From the NCBI GenBank assembly GCA_025200525.1, contig JANUSC010000367.1, forward strand, positions 156,988 through 220,987: DNA of 64,000 bases. The letters run 5' to 3'. A program made the translations under genes and the position numbers. The notes under the pieces were generated by a model. It saw nothing but the letters and a program-made list of their open reading frames with translations, did not search any database and was not told the origin of the DNA. The stretch comes from Camellia lanceoleosa (Eukaryota > Streptophyta > Magnoliopsida > Ericales > Theaceae). Numbering within the stretch: position 1 is the stretch's first letter; every line of letters begins with the position of its first letter. Positions 63,101-64,000 of the stretch are shown piece by piece.

Positions 63101-64000
63101 ATGTAAATACGGGCGCTTACTTACCATTACTCACGATTAGGGTTCAAAACTCGAACACCTATACTTGATTCTCCCCGCATTGGCAGATATGTAAATACGG
63201 CGTTTTACTTACCATTTTCACGCGATACGGTTGAACACTAGAACACCTATACGATTCTCCTACGCAGCAAGCATATATGTAAAATCACGCCATTTACCCT
63301 ACCATTACTCACGATAGGGTTCAAAACTTGAACATCAATAGGATTCTCCCAAGATATTGGCAGATATGTAAATACGCTATTTACCTCCCATTTCTCACGA
63401 AGACATTTCGAACACTCGAACACCAAGACGGATTCTCCTCGCAAGACACAAGGTATGTAACACGCTTTATCTACCATTTCACGCATTACGGTTCAACACT
63501 CTCAACACCTATACGGATTCTACTGCGATGCTGCGATGTAAATACTGGCTACCTACCATTTTTCACGACACGGTTCAACACTGAACACCTATACGGATTC
63601 TCCCAAGACTGGGCGTATATGTAAATACGGGCGTTTACCTACCATTACTCACGCGCATTACGGTTCGGAACAATCGAACACCTATACGTATTCTCTGCAC
63701 GATGGAATATATATCTGGCGTTTACCGTACTCACGCATTACGGTTCGCTTCGAACACTATGCAGTTTCTCCCTACGGTGGCGAATATTTAAATGCGGCGT
63801 TTACCTACCATTTAAGCCTTGTCACGGTTGAACGCCGAACACCTGCTCACGAATTCTCACCGCACGATGAATATGCCAAATCTGGCGTTTGCCTGCATTA
63901 CTCGCGTTGCGGTTGGCTTCGAACACCTATGCGGTTTCTCCTTCCTGATGGCGAATATGCAAATATGGCGTTTACCTACCATTTCTCACGCATTACGGTT
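57107..64000. repeat. Satellite array, block 3 (dimeric, higher-order, decaying to the right)
   Basis: About 80 monomers continuing block 2. Between 57,980 and 58,790 the series of diagnostic monomers repeats that at 53,425-54,254, including the pair ACACCAGATAGATTC then AATTGAACACCA(GA)CGAATTC just before the solo-LTR site. The marker pair ACTAGAACACC / GAACATCAATATGG recurs near 60,100 and 63,240. From about 63,660 monomers become irregular (GGTTCGCTTCGAACAC, TATGCAGTTTCTCC, CGAATATTTAAATGCGG). The array runs off the window. Confidence 0.95.

Overview
This is a plant nuclear window dominated by satellite DNA. About 42 of the 64 kb is one tandem satellite with an 89-bp canonical monomer (many copies read as about 84-87 bp). 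Two LTR-retrotransposon insertions interrupt it. I see no ordinary host gene, tRNA, rRNA, bacterial feature or CRISPR array. The evidence for a flowering plant is a Tat/Ogre-type Ty3-gypsy element carrying a plant mobile domain (PMD) gene, GT-AG introns and telo-box/TATA promoter architecture. I do not recognise the species. The setting looks like a centromeric, pericentromeric or other heterochromatic satellite array.

Layout. 1-31,073: satellite block 1, nearly uniform monomers on the left, becoming an alternating two-type (dimeric) pattern from about 26-28 kb onward. 31,074-49,826: a complete LTR retrotransposon of about 18.7 kb on the + strand (LTRs about 3.65 kb, PBS, gag remnant, no recognisable pol, antisense PMD gene, long repeat-rich 3' region, PPT). 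49,827-54,254: satellite block 2, dimeric, with a higher-order repeat of about 8 monomers. 54,255-57,106: a 2.85-kb solo LTR in minus orientation flanked by a perfect 5-bp target duplication CTTAC. 57,107-64,000: satellite block 3, the same higher-order pattern, with the most degenerate monomers at the right edge.

How the parts relate. The large element looks non-autonomous: it keeps cis signals (LTRs, PBS, PPT) and a frame-broken gag with an internal gap, but lacks protease, RT, RNase H and integrase. Between the gag remnant and the 3' LTR it carries, on the opposite strand, a multi-exon PMD-family gene. That gene has its own TATA/telo-box promoter and, about 0.5 kb upstream, a 44-bp tandem array in which almost every unit has a hairpin and a CACGTG G-box. 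Both retrotransposons entered the satellite at the same position within the monomer (the CTTAC/CCTAC step). Diagnostic monomer pairs on both sides of each insertion indicate one array that was split.

Caution. Many monomers, and the GC-rich parts of the element, differ by small indels concentrated at CG and CAG/CTG contexts. Islands of perfect 89-bp monomers alternate with stretches of 'shortened' ones. This pattern suggests systematic long-read consensus error at methylated cytosines, so reading-frame breaks and the shortened monomers should be treated with suspicion.
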